A stretch of 64,000 nt of DNA from Tenuifilum sp. 4138str (lineage in GTDB: Bacteria; Bacteroidota; Bacteroidia; Bacteroidales; Tenuifilaceae). Position 1 is the stretch's first letter, and the number at the start of each line of letters is the position of its first letter. The position numbers and the translations under genes were made by a program. Location of the stretch: the NCBI RefSeq assembly GCF_041102575.1, contig NZ_JBGCUE010000002.1, positions 1 to 64,000 on the forward strand, given 5' to 3'. Of the stretch, positions 45,844 to 54,337 are shown piece by piece. The notes beneath the pieces are model-generated. The model saw only the letters and a program-made list of their open reading frames with translations. It ran no database searches and was not told the origin of the DNA.

Positions 45844-46815
45844 TTATTTCTGCTGGTACAACCAACTCCAATCCCAGTTGAAGTAAGGAGCAGCACCCCA
45901 GTATGCCCAAGCTACTGCAATTTCCTTGCCAGCCTGTATCATCATCTTATCTTTTTCAATGGAATCGTCGTATTGTTTCATTTTAAAGTTCCATACGTTA
46001 GCACCATCGGCCAGCATTTTCTGGGTGATTTCGTCGGTTAAACGTACTGCATCGGCGTAGCACTCCATATCGGGAGTAATTTTGCCTAGATACTCAGCTG
46101 CCTTATCGGCATTCATGTTAGCCCAAGCAGCCTTGGCACCTGCCATGTACTCAGTACATTTGTAGTTGGCGTACTGCTTATAAATCTCGATTGACAAATC
46201 CATGCTCTTGTCAAAGCATTCGCGGCAAACATCGGGAACTGATAGCAGAACGAAAAGAGCCTCTTCGTACTTTTTTTGACCGGCAAGGGCTTGGGCTCCC
46301 TTTAGCACCACATCGCACTGAGAGTTGTAGTATTCAATGATCTTTTCCTTACCTTTCTCAATGAAACCCTTGAACTGTCCGGCCCTTACGTTGATATTTT
46401 TCAGAGCCTGTATATAGGCTTTATCCTCCGTTTGACCTACACCCTTAACGGATATATTTGTTTGACTGAAGATGTTTTGGCTAGCAGCATCAACAATGTA
46501 AAAGGTAACATCCAGGTTTACAGCCTGCATAGGGGGTGCTGTAGGAGTAATCTCCTTGCTAACGACTGTTACGAGTGGTACAATGCAAAAGCGTGGATTA
46601 GCAGCAGTAGCGCCTAAACCGTTTTGAGTGGCAATCTGGCTCATCTTGTTAACTAACATCTGGCGAGCCTCCTGGGGTATACCGGTTGCCTGTTCGGGAA
46701 CAATAGCAGCAAGTGCTATTCTGCCCATGTCGTCAGTTTTCCCTTGGCTGTTTTGTGCGTTAAGGCTTAAAGCAAAGCCTGTTAGCACAGCTATTGATAG
46801 TATTAGCTTTTTCAT
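45844..46815 (-). CDS. Exported protein of unknown function, six-gene operon
   Basis: A 323-residue protein with a signal peptide (ending LSLNAQ). Residues about 25-140 are alpha/beta (FCIVPLVTVVSKEI, then LDVTFYIVDAASQNIFSQT) and end in VKGVGQTEDKAYIQALKNI, the G-x-G plus alanine helix seen in its LPP20-like neighbours. Residues about 150-260 are helical and TPR-like with several cysteines, including a CREC motif. The tail is aromatic (AWAYWGAAPYFNWDWSWLY). I recognise no characterised family. Spaced 11 bases after the DUF6175-like gene. Confidence 0.7.
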   Translation of the reverse strand: MKKLILSIAVLTGFALSLNAQNSQGKTDDMGRIALAAIVPEQATGIPQEARQMLVNKMSQIATQNGLGATAANPRFCIVPLVTVVSKEITPTAPPMQAVNLDVTFYIVDAASQNIFSQTNISVKGVGQTEDKAYIQALKNINVRAGQFKGFIEKGKEKIIEYYNSQCDVVLKGAQALAGQKKYEEALFVLLSVPDVCRECFDKSMDLSIEIYKQYANYKCTEYMAGAKAAWANMNADKAAEYLGKITPDMECYADAVRLTDEITQKMLADGANVWNFKMKQYDDSIEKDKMMIQAGKEIAVAWAYWGAAPYFNWDWSWLYQQK

Positions 46816-46826
46816 TTTAATATCAG

Positions 46827-47786
46827 TTACTTTTCACCTAGTATTAGCCAAGCTTCACCCAAACCGCGCATGTACAGCTTTGAGGGTATTCCCATACCGT
46901 TCAGGTACTTGCGCAAATCGCTAACAAATGAGCGGGTGTCAACTGCTCTTTGGCGACCTTTTTCGTCAGTACGCATCATAGGGATACGAACCTGCTCAAA
47001 CTTCATGAAGTTTTCAGTTGCATCGGAAAGGTTAAAGCGACCTTCCACGCAGTTATCGGCAAACCAGTCCTCAATAATGGTTGATAGCTCATTGCCATCG
47101 CTGCCAAACTCTGACTCCAGATTCTCGCCCCAGTTAGCCCAAACCTTTATTTGAACCTTAACCTCACGTCCTTTGGCAAACATATCCTCAAAATGACGCA
47201 TAAGGCCTGCGTTGAAGTTATCCATGTGGCTAAGCACAGCTTCCTCGAGCAAAAGTTCAGGCGAAGCCGATGTGGATGGGCTACCTGCCCCAGCCACACC
47301 CGATACCTGTTTTGCCGTATATGCATCGAGGCCCTTTAGGTTAAATACAATGTATTTCTGGGGTCCTTGGCGCTTTACCTCAAAGTCCAAGTCCATTATA
47401 ATATCGGCCTTGGCAACCCGTTTTAAAGCATCAATGGGACTTTCGGCCATCTCTGAGCCGCTCGATGAGCTTGTTAGCATTGACGATTCGGCACGTTCCT
47501 GTTCCAGATTTTTAAGTTCCTGCTCCAGGTCCTTAAGAGGAAAGCCCCTATCGGCCATTATTTGACCCATTTTGGTAATAACCAAACGTAAATCGGGATC
47601 GGTTTGCAGAGCAGTTTTGTAATCGGGGAGAACCTGTTTCAAACCCTGGTTGTTAAACTCCATTTTGTACCCGCGACTAATGCAGTACTGATCGCTGGGA
47701 ACAACCATTATTATGGGTTTTTTGGCTTGACCAAATGCAAGAACTGCAAAGGCAAGCAACGAAAATGTAAGTAGTAGTCGTTTCAT
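46827..47786 (-). CDS. DUF6175-like exported protein
   Basis: A 319-residue protein, starting at ATG 47786 (MKRLLLTFSLLAF), with the signal peptide ending LAFGQ. Segments IIMVVPSDQYCISRGYKME, MGQIMADRGFPLKDLEQEL and LAKADIIMDLDFEVKRQG-like sequence agree with my recollection of DUF6175 of Bacteroidales. A Ser-rich linker (SSMLTSSSSGSEM) interrupts the N-terminal half. The C-terminal half ends KLYMRGLGEAWLILGEK. The function is unknown. The gene follows the 173-residue exported protein by 3 to 15 bases. Confidence 0.68.
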   Translation of the reverse strand: MKRLLLTFSLLAFAVLAFGQAKKPIIMVVPSDQYCISRGYKMEFNNQGLKQVLPDYKTALQTDPDLRLVITKMGQIMADRGFPLKDLEQELKNLEQERAESSMLTSSSSGSEMAESPIDALKRVAKADIIMDLDFEVKRQGPQKYIVFNLKGLDAYTAKQVSGVAGAGSPSTSASPELLLEEAVLSHMDNFNAGLMRHFEDMFAKGREVKVQIKVWANWGENLESEFGSDGNELSTIIEDWFADNCVEGRFNLSDATENFMKFEQVRIPMMRTDEKGRQRAVDTRSFVSDLRKYLNGMGIPSKLYMRGLGEAWLILGEK

Positions 47787-47801
47787 ATTCACTATCATGT
47801 A

Positions 47802-48323
47802 TTAGAATCCTGAATCCAGACGACGGGCTATGCCATCGGCTTCAAGCTGTTTACGTAAAGCATCGTACATTACCTGAACGTAGATTGCCACCTTGTAGCC
47901 TTTCTTCATTTTAATACGATCCTCCCCTGAGGGATCGGCATCGTTGGTTACGGCAATGTACTGAAGGTACTTACCTCCCACCTCAAAGAACTTTTCAAAG
48001 TAATCGGCATGAATTTGTTCAGCGTTGGGCTGGGAACATATTGGAGGGGTTGGAGCAGAGCCACCGCCACCGGGAAGCCCCTTGAAAATACAGGCGGCTA
48101 CGGCTGCCTCTTTAGCATTCATAACTGCAGCGCCAACATCCTTGCCATACCCCCATACCTTGAAAACCTTGGTTCCATCCTGACCAACACCAACGGGTTC
48201 AATCTCATAGTTGTACTGGCTATTCCATAGAATCTTCCGCTCCTTGCGGGTTTGTGCATTAGCTGGTAAAATCATTACCACGGCCAGCACTGTTACTGCT
48301 ATACTCAATAATACTTTTCTCAT
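47802..48323 (-). CDS. Small exported protein, six-gene operon
   Basis: A 173-residue protein with a signal peptide (ending LPANAQ). The core KVWGYGKDVGAAVMNAKEAA plus VAACIFKGLPGGGG shows the glycine turn and alanine-rich helix found in the LPP20-like members of this operon. A proline/cysteine loop (APTPPICSQ) follows, then a helix and a strand pair. I do not recognise a family name. It begins 20 bases after the outer-membrane barrel gene. Confidence 0.7.
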   Translation of the reverse strand: MRKVLLSIAVTVLAVVMILPANAQTRKERKILWNSQYNYEIEPVGVGQDGTKVFKVWGYGKDVGAAVMNAKEAAVAACIFKGLPGGGGSAPTPPICSQPNAEQIHADYFEKFFEVGGKYLQYIAVTNDADPSGEDRIKMKKGYKVAIYVQVMYDALRKQLEADGIARRLDSGF

Positions 48324-48343
48324 ACACCTATACTATTTTAAAG

Positions 48344-49978
48344 TTAGAACATAAATTTTACACCAAACATTGTTGCCATACCTTTACGATCAGTAAATAT
48401 TTCGTCCCATGTTAATCCGGTATCGCCATCATCGTCTTCAGCATTACCAATAAACGAGTATGAACCAATGCCTCCCATTAGCTGGAAGTTATGTTTCAAA
48501 TTTAGTGCCAAATTTGCTCCAGCTTTCAGATAAAGAACTTTTAATGTACTACTGGACAAATCCGATTGATTAGCCTGTTCCTGCCCTAAACCAATATATG
48601 GGCGCAATTCCAGGTTACGGATAAGCATGAATCCCTTAGCCAAACCTGCTCCGTAGTGTAAGAAGGCAATGTTCTCGTAATTTACAAATCCAACTTCATA
48701 ATCCTTTACCTGAACACCACCCTCAACGTAAACAAACAGTGCCCTAATGCCAACATATCGACCCATACGTGCATCAATTCTGCCGTAAACACCACCAACC
48801 TCACCAGCTTCATAGCCAACCAGTAACTCTAGGCCAAGATCGTTCTGCTGACGAAGCAGATATCCCTCGCGTAGCCTTCTACCTGCAGTTTGGTAAAACT
48901 GTGAGGTAGGCATATCGCCTTTGGCAACCTGCCGGTTATCGACAATCTTACTGGTTGCGCGAATTACACCTCTAAAACGTGGCTCCACGCTGTTGGTTTT
49001 TTCATTGTAAACATACTCATAGGCAAAGTAGCGGTGATCGCATTTTAATCCTTCCTTCAACCCAATTTTAGCCCGAATTGGCCTAACCTGATGAATGGTG
49101 GTTTTTACCATGAAATCTTCATGTTTCATTTCAAGGTAGTAAAGGCTTTCATCATATCCTTTCTGAACAAGTTCTGTAAGTAACTGATCCTCTGTTTTTT
49201 GTTTAATTAGTTTACCAAGCTGAGTATCCTCAGTGGGTTGCGAAGCGGTGGCATATACAACAGTTTGAGTAACAAACTCAATAGGAATATTTAGCTCCTG
49301 GAACTTTTTAATTTTTTCCTGACGAACAGCGGGAGAGTCTTCAGGATAAATCCAGCAATCGTAGAGTGCATTCTGGGTTTCCTCATTGAACTTTACCTTA
49401 TAAAGATACCCATTAACGGTGGCCTTCCATCCCTTCATTTTCTCAACCTTTGCCTCTTTCATGGTGAGGATATTCTGGTAATCGAGCACCAGTATGTAAC
49501 TCTTCTCAATCAGGCGGTTCCCATAATCCTTAAGTATATTATCGCCTCGCTTTGTGGCTTGGGCTTTTATGTACTGGGCGTCGGTAGCATTAAACATACC
49601 CCTATCGAAAATGAGGTCCAGATCCATTGAGCCGTCATCCTTACGGTTGTACCACTTACTAACAATTGACTTTGACACCCCTTTCTGCATCAGAAAGCTT
49701 TCGATGGCTTTGGTTGGAACAACAGAGGCATCGCCTCGGGTAAAGGGTGCTTCAAATACCAAAGCATCCAGGTTGTTGTTGTAATACTTATCGGTAAACT
49801 TTACTTCCGGAAATTTTGCTTCCACCTCCGAGGCATGGTTTTCACCCGGGAACTTCATGTAGAACACTGTGATGGAACTACGGTCGTAGGTGGATGGAAT
49901 GCGATTCCCTTTTTCAATATCCTGAGCGTAAATATTGGCACTAAGCAGTAAGGCCAAAAGCAAATATCCCTTTTTCAT
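48344..49978 (-). CDS. Outer-membrane protein with large periplasmic N-terminal region
   Basis: A 544-residue protein and the first gene of the operon. Signal peptide ends SANIYAQ. Residues about 20-340 are soluble and mixed alpha/beta (SITVFYMKFPGENHASEVEA, FESFLMQKGVSKSIVSKWY). Residues about 350-544 have amphipathic strands (YLLRQQNDLGLELLVGYEAG, LFVYVEGGVQVKDYEVGFV) and finish in phenylalanine, as outer-membrane barrels do. The barrel could anchor or form the exit of whatever the five downstream exported proteins build. Near-consensus TAACTTTA upstream on the minus strand (about 50006-50013) may be the -7 box. Confidence 0.72.
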   Translation of the reverse strand: MKKGYLLLALLLSANIYAQDIEKGNRIPSTYDRSSITVFYMKFPGENHASEVEAKFPEVKFTDKYYNNNLDALVFEAPFTRGDASVVPTKAIESFLMQKGVSKSIVSKWYNRKDDGSMDLDLIFDRGMFNATDAQYIKAQATKRGDNILKDYGNRLIEKSYILVLDYQNILTMKEAKVEKMKGWKATVNGYLYKVKFNEETQNALYDCWIYPEDSPAVRQEKIKKFQELNIPIEFVTQTVVYATASQPTEDTQLGKLIKQKTEDQLLTELVQKGYDESLYYLEMKHEDFMVKTTIHQVRPIRAKIGLKEGLKCDHRYFAYEYVYNEKTNSVEPRFRGVIRATSKIVDNRQVAKGDMPTSQFYQTAGRRLREGYLLRQQNDLGLELLVGYEAGEVGGVYGRIDARMGRYVGIRALFVYVEGGVQVKDYEVGFVNYENIAFLHYGAGLAKGFMLIRNLELRPYIGLGQEQANQSDLSSSTLKVLYLKAGANLALNLKHNFQLMGGIGSYSFIGNAEDDDGDTGLTWDEIFTDRKGMATMFGVKFMF

Positions 49979-50132
49979 ACTTTATCACTTTAAAGTTATT
50001 GAATAAAGTTACGGCAATTTTTTTATTTTAAAACTTTTTTTGGCCATATGGATTGATAAATATCACCAAAAAACGTTTGTTTAAAGCAGATTGCATTTAA
50101 TTAAAGCAACAATTCATTGCATTCGTCAAAAA

Positions 50133-50165
50133 AATAAGGGAAGGTTAAACCTTCCCTTATTTTTA
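50133..50165 (-). terminator. Terminator of the alkaline phosphatase gene
   Basis: Stem of 12 bp (AATAAGGGAAGG at 50133-50144 with 50150-50161), 5-base loop, and a minus-strand T run beyond 50133. Confidence 0.85.
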
Positions 50166-50184
50166 ATTTCGCTTATGGTTTAGG

Positions 50185-51585
50185 CTATATGCCCGCAGCT
50201 CTAACAATATTTTTGGGGATATCGGTGTTATCGAGCAAAGGAACAAACAGCTGCTGACCACTACCAATTGCAAATACTGGCACGGGTTGACCAGTATGTG
50301 AGCCCGATGTCCACCCTACTGCAGCTTTTGAATTTAGTATCTGAATGGAAACCTTTGAAATGGGGTCAGTTTCGCTGTATGTGGTTTTTTCATTTGATTT
50401 TAAACCCTTAAAGGCTACGTTGTATGCATCATTCAGCATCTTGATATCGTTTTCGTTTAGTTCAATATCTTTTGAAAGCCCTGTTTTATCGGACAAGAAC
50501 TTCAGCAAATCGTCAAACTTAGCCTTTGGGTTTTGTTCCTTATATTCAGCAATAAGCTTATGTAAACGCTCCTCGGATGCAGTTTGGTAATGGAGTAACT
50601 TAACGTGAAAATCGTACTTGTTTTCCCTGTTTCCAATTGAAAGTCCACCAGTTTCGTGATCAGCAGTAACCACTATTAACGTTTCGTGGGGATGTTTCCT
50701 GTAAAATTCCAAGGCAACATCAATAGCACGGGCAAAAGCAAGCACTTCATGAATCACAGTTGCTGCATCGTTGTCATGGGCAGCCCAATCAATTTTGCCC
50801 CCTTCAACCATAATAAAAAAACCGTTGGGGTTATCCACTACCTCAATGGCTTTACGGGTAATATCGGCAAGGCTTATATCGGATTCCGAACGGTCAATTT
50901 CATACTGTAATGTGTTGCTAGGTGCAGGATTTGGGGCAGAGTAAACAATGGATTTTGCTCCTACTGCCACCAAAGAGTCTACCTCCGTTAGCGATGAAGT
51001 AAATTGGTAACCTCTAACCTTTCCCAACTCGTATACGCTTACGGCATTGGAATCGGTTTTGGAACCATAGGGTTCAAGAAAACCACCCGATGCAAAAAAA
51101 TCGTAATTTGACTTTAGCAGCTGTTTAGCAATATCGTAGTAACTGCTACGTGAGCCAACATGGGCATAAAAAGCTGCCGGTGTTGCATGGTCAATGCTTA
51201 CGCTGGTTAAAATGGCAACTTTCTTCCCAGCTTCCTTAAACTTTTTGGCTATGCTGTATAGAGTATCCGTCCTGTCGTAAGTTAAACCAATGGTGTTGAT
51301 TGAAGTTTTGGTACCGGTTGAAAGAGCAGTTCCGGCAGCTGCTGAACAGGTAACATACCTGTTATGTGCATAGGTAGTAGAAAGCGAAGCAACGGGGAAA
51401 CGGGTAAACGACATTGCCGTGCTGTCGTGCAAAACACTATCGGCATACAGCTTTGCAAGTGTCACGTGCGATACTCCCATTCCATCGCCAATAAAGTAAA
51501 ATACATACTTTGCCTTGGGTTCATGTTTCCCGCAGGAAGCCATGGCTAGAGCGAGCAAAATTGTTATTAGGGTTCGGGCTCTCAT
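50185..51585 (-). CDS. Alkaline phosphatase lipoprotein
   Basis: A 466-residue PhoA-family phosphomonoesterase, exported as a lipoprotein (ALAMASCGK, cysteine 18). The first metal ligand lies in FYFIGDGMGVSH. The nucleophilic serine is S81 in YVTCSAAAGTALSTG; the residue before it is cysteine (C80) where E. coli has aspartate. Other ligands are in MVEGGKIDWAAHDND and VTADHETGGLS, and the last in WTSGSHTGQPVPV. It would release phosphate from organic esters at the cell surface or periplasm. It is monocistronic. Confidence 0.9.
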   Translation of the reverse strand: MRARTLITILLALAMASCGKHEPKAKYVFYFIGDGMGVSHVTLAKLYADSVLHDSTAMSFTRFPVASLSTTYAHNRYVTCSAAAGTALSTGTKTSINTIGLTYDRTDTLYSIAKKFKEAGKKVAILTSVSIDHATPAAFYAHVGSRSSYYDIAKQLLKSNYDFFASGGFLEPYGSKTDSNAVSVYELGKVRGYQFTSSLTEVDSLVAVGAKSIVYSAPNPAPSNTLQYEIDRSESDISLADITRKAIEVVDNPNGFFIMVEGGKIDWAAHDNDAATVIHEVLAFARAIDVALEFYRKHPHETLIVVTADHETGGLSIGNRENKYDFHVKLLHYQTASEERLHKLIAEYKEQNPKAKFDDLLKFLSDKTGLSKDIELNENDIKMLNDAYNVAFKGLKSNEKTTYSETDPISKVSIQILNSKAAVGWTSGSHTGQPVPVFAIGSGQQLFVPLLDNTDIPKNIVRAAGI

Positions 51586-51690
51586 CTCTTATGATTTAAA
51601 AAATTTATTGAATGTATTGATAACAAAACTACAGTAAAAAAGTTGGAGTAGCATACAAGCCTTTAACTCGGTTTATTAAAAGGTGTTAAA

Positions 51691-51721
51691 AAACAGGAAG
51701 CTGCCCTTGGGCAGCTTCCTG
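51691..51721 (-). terminator. Terminator of the exbB-exbD operon
   Basis: Perfect 13-base arms (51694-51706 and 51709-51721) separated by 2 bases, with a T-rich run following on the minus strand. Confidence 0.85.
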
Positions 51722-51742
51722 TAAGAATGGTATAAAAGCAAA

Positions 51743-52216
51743 TTATTTTTTCTTATCGGCTTTGCGGGCAGCGTAAACAATCTTGAGTGCACTGGCCTTT
51801 CGCAACTCCTGCTTAACATCGGTAACAATACCCATACGGGTATCCTTGTCAATTTTGAGTGATGTGGTAAGCAAGGGCTTTTCATCTTCCTTCATTGCTT
51901 CACGCTCCGATGCGATAAAATCGCGAATATCGTCGAGCGATTTGAAAGAATCGTTAAGCTGAATGCGTGGCTCAGTACCAAACAGTGATTGAAACTGCCT
52001 CATAGGAGGACCAATGTAGATATACGATACCAACGACTTCTTTTCCAACTTGTTTACTTCAGTGGCTTCGGGCAACTGGCTACGAACCATTAGCGTGGTT
52101 TCACGCATGGTTGTACTAACCATGAAGAAGAAAAGAAGCATGAACACAATATCGGGAAGCGAGGCAGTTGAAATAGCCTGCAACTCGTTTTTACCTTTTC
52201 GTTCAAACTTAGCCAT
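51743..52216 (-). CDS. ExbD/TolR-family protein (second copy)
   Basis: A 157-residue proton-channel partner with one N-terminal membrane helix containing the conserved aspartate (STASLPDIVFMLLFFFMVST). The periplasmic part follows, ending RKASALKIVYAARKADKKK. ExbD couples proton flow through ExbB to TonB. It is the last gene of the operon, 2 bases after the first exbD copy. The two ExbD proteins differ strongly in their periplasmic domains, so they probably form a hetero-oligomer or serve different TonB-type partners. Confidence 0.88.
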   Translation of the reverse strand: MAKFERKGKNELQAISTASLPDIVFMLLFFFMVSTTMRETTLMVRSQLPEATEVNKLEKKSLVSYIYIGPPMRQFQSLFGTEPRIQLNDSFKSLDDIRDFIASEREAMKEDEKPLLTTSLKIDKDTRMGIVTDVKQELRKASALKIVYAARKADKKK

Positions 52217-52218
52217 AA

Positions 52219-52794
52219 CTACTTTCCTCCTACGTTCTTAGGTTCAGCTTCGGAAATCTTCAATGGAATTGCCTTTGAGATTGTTTCCTGCTCTTCCTTG
52301 GCTAACTTGCTGAAAGGCTTTCCGTAAACTGAAGTTGATAGTTCGTCGCGTAACTCATTGTATGCAGCAACCAATTCGTTCTGAACCTTCATGTACATCT
52401 CGTACGATGTACCACGGTCGTTCTGAAGCGAAACAACGCCCTTGGATACTTTATACTTTCCGATTACGGGTATATCCTTTTCCTCGAACTCGGAAAGGTT
52501 TGGGTCGTTATTCGGGTTCATAATGAACTCCTTGGTCTTATCTTTCAACATGCTAACCTCCATGGGTTCACCACGGACAAGTAACTTATCGCTCTTGTTG
52601 ATAAGCACAGAGAAAATATTCCTGCGCTTAACCTCAACATCATCCTGTTTCTGATTGGGATCGGGCATGGGAGGAAGCATCCTCGTAAGACCCGTATCCA
52701 CGTTCATGGTAGTGGTCATCAGGAAGAAGATGAGCAATAAGAACGCAATGTCGGCAGTTGAACTGGCATTTACTTCTGGTACTTTTCTTGCCAT
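52219..52794 (-). CDS. ExbD/TolR-family protein (first copy)
   Basis: A 191-residue protein with one membrane helix carrying the protonatable aspartate (STADIAFLLLIFFLMTTTMN). The periplasmic region is longer than in the second copy and includes SNKD/ LNKSDKLLVRGEPMEV and VVSLQNDRGTSYEMYMK, with a C-terminal TISKAIPLKISEAEPKNVGGK tail. It lies between the small four-helix membrane protein and the second exbD gene. Confidence 0.88.
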   Translation of the reverse strand: MARKVPEVNASSTADIAFLLLIFFLMTTTMNVDTGLTRMLPPMPDPNQKQDDVEVKRRNIFSVLINKSDKLLVRGEPMEVSMLKDKTKEFIMNPNNDPNLSEFEEKDIPVIGKYKVSKGVVSLQNDRGTSYEMYMKVQNELVAAYNELRDELSTSVYGKPFSKLAKEEQETISKAIPLKISEAEPKNVGGK

Positions 52795-52852
52795 CTTTAT
52801 ACTTAGAATTTTTCAGGTTAGCCGAACTGAGCCGGCTAACCATTTGTTTAAA

Positions 52853-53290
52853 CTACTTATGGAATACACTGCGAACGCCGGTAAATAACAACAATAGCAT
52901 AGAAATGCCAAATAACATGTATGTTGCAATTAAACCGGTATCGCTAATAATCAGAACGGTAGGATTTGAAAGGTCAGCGTTTTGAGTTGGCGATGGAATT
53001 GGAGTGGCATCAGCCAAAACATAGCCAATTACAAAGATTACAGCAACTGCCAGTAATCCTACCAACGATTTGGTGACATTCTTGGGGTTTCTAATCATGT
53101 TAACTACTGGAAATACAAGAGCCGACACAGCGGAAATGGCAAACAGAATATATGCCCAATCAATGAATGGTTCTACAGATTCTATATCCTGGTTGCTTAA
53201 AAAGAATAGTATGGTTATAACAATAGAAACACCCATTAATAGCCACGAAAGAACCTTTGTATAGGTTGATAATGAGCTATTCATGGCCAA
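52853..53290 (-). CDS. Four-helix membrane protein of the ExbB-ExbD operon
   Basis: A 145-residue protein with four likely membrane helices (VLSWLLMGVSIVITILFFL; DWAYILFAISAVSALVFPVV; KSLVGLLAVAVIFVIGYVLA; LIATYMLFGISMLLLLFTGV). I do not know a named function. It starts at the base after the exbB stop and is followed by two exbD genes; an unnamed membrane protein in this slot is common in Bacteroidota, which suggests it is part of the energising complex. Confidence 0.8.
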   Translation of the reverse strand: MAMNSSLSTYTKVLSWLLMGVSIVITILFFLSNQDIESVEPFIDWAYILFAISAVSALVFPVVNMIRNPKNVTKSLVGLLAVAVIFVIGYVLADATPIPSPTQNADLSNPTVLIISDTGLIATYMLFGISMLLLLFTGVRSVFHK

Positions 53291-54097
53291 TTATTTTTGA
53301 AGGTTAAACTTAACAAGAATATCGAGTAGGCTTACTGAAGCATCTTCCATTTCATTGGTGATGCTATCAATCTTATTGAGCAGGTAGTTATAGAATACCT
53401 GAAGAATAATAGCAACAATAAGACCGAATACGGTAGTGATAAGAGCAACCTTAATACCACCAGCAACAAGCGACGGAGAAATGTCACCAGCAGCTTGGAT
53501 AGCATCAAAAGCACCGATCATACCGATAACAGTACCCATAAACCCTAACATAGGAGCAATTGCGATGAAAAGCGAAATCCAGGTTAATCCCTTTTCCAGC
53601 TGACCCATCATAACTGAACCGTAGGTAACAATTGATTTCTCAACAACTTCGATACCTTCGTGAACACGGTCAAGACCCTGATAGAAAATGCTGGCAACAG
53701 GACCACGGGTGTTACGGCAAACTTCCTTAGCAGCCTCAACACCACCATTTTTCAGGGCTTCCTCAATATTGTTGAGTAACTTTTTGGTATTGGTGGTAGA
53801 AAGGTTTAGGTAAATAATACGCTCAATTACAATAGCCAAACCAAAGATTAAGGTTAAAAGAATGGATGCCATAAATCCAGGACCACCCTCAATGAATTTG
53901 GTTTTGATAGCCTTGTGTAACGATTGTTCTTCAACTGCAGGGGCTGCAGGTGTTACTGCCTGATCTGCCTGATCTGCTTGCTCCTGAACCATTGCTGAGT
54001 CAGGTTGTGCTGCAGGTTCATCCTGTGCATTTACAAAGGTTGATGCTCCAAACGAGAGCACTCCCAATACTGCTACTAGTGTGAATAGCTTTTTCAT
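53291..54097 (-). CDS. ExbB/MotA/TolQ-family proton channel
   Basis: A 268-residue protein. Unlike E. coli ExbB, it begins with a cleavable-looking signal (ending TFVNAQ) and an Ala/Gln/Asp-rich segment to about residue 60. Then come the three ExbB helices: ASILLTLIFGLAIVIERIIYL, the SLFIAIAPMLGFMGTVIGMI block with the conserved glycines, and VALITTVFGLIVAIILQVFY. It supplies proton-motive force to TonB-dependent transport, abundant in this phylum. First gene of the operon; TAAATTTG on the minus strand (54146-54153) is a possible -7 box. Confidence 0.92.
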   Translation of the reverse strand: MKKLFTLVAVLGVLSFGASTFVNAQDEPAAQPDSAMVQEQADQADQAVTPAAPAVEEQSLHKAIKTKFIEGGPGFMASILLTLIFGLAIVIERIIYLNLSTTNTKKLLNNIEEALKNGGVEAAKEVCRNTRGPVASIFYQGLDRVHEGIEVVEKSIVTYGSVMMGQLEKGLTWISLFIAIAPMLGFMGTVIGMIGAFDAIQAAGDISPSLVAGGIKVALITTVFGLIVAIILQVFYNYLLNKIDSITNEMEDASVSLLDILVKFNLQK

Positions 54098-54170
54098 GGT
54101 TTGATTGTCGTTTAATTATTACTAAAGGTTTGTTTTGTTTGTTCTCAAATTTAGTTAAACATTAAAAGGC

Positions 54171-54261
54171 TGGCGGAGAGAGAGGGATTCGAACCCTCGA
54201 TACGCTTTTGGCGTATACACGCTCTCCAGGCGTGCGCCTTAGACCACTCGGCCATCTCTCC
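54171..54261 (-). tRNA. tRNA-Ser (GGA)
   Basis: 91 nt with long variable arm, as in serine tRNAs. On the minus strand it starts GGAGAGATGGCCGAGTGG; the anticodon stem CACGC/GCGTG encloses loop CTGGAGA, giving anticodon GGA (UCC codons). The T arm contains GGTTCGAATCC, and the 3' CCA is encoded. It lies between the asparaginase and exbB genes, on their strand. Confidence 0.97.
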
Positions 54262-54337
54262 AAAATTACGAAATACTAAACAAAGAACCTTTAAAACGTG
54301 GCGCAAATTACAAAAAAAATATTGAAAAAAACAATGA

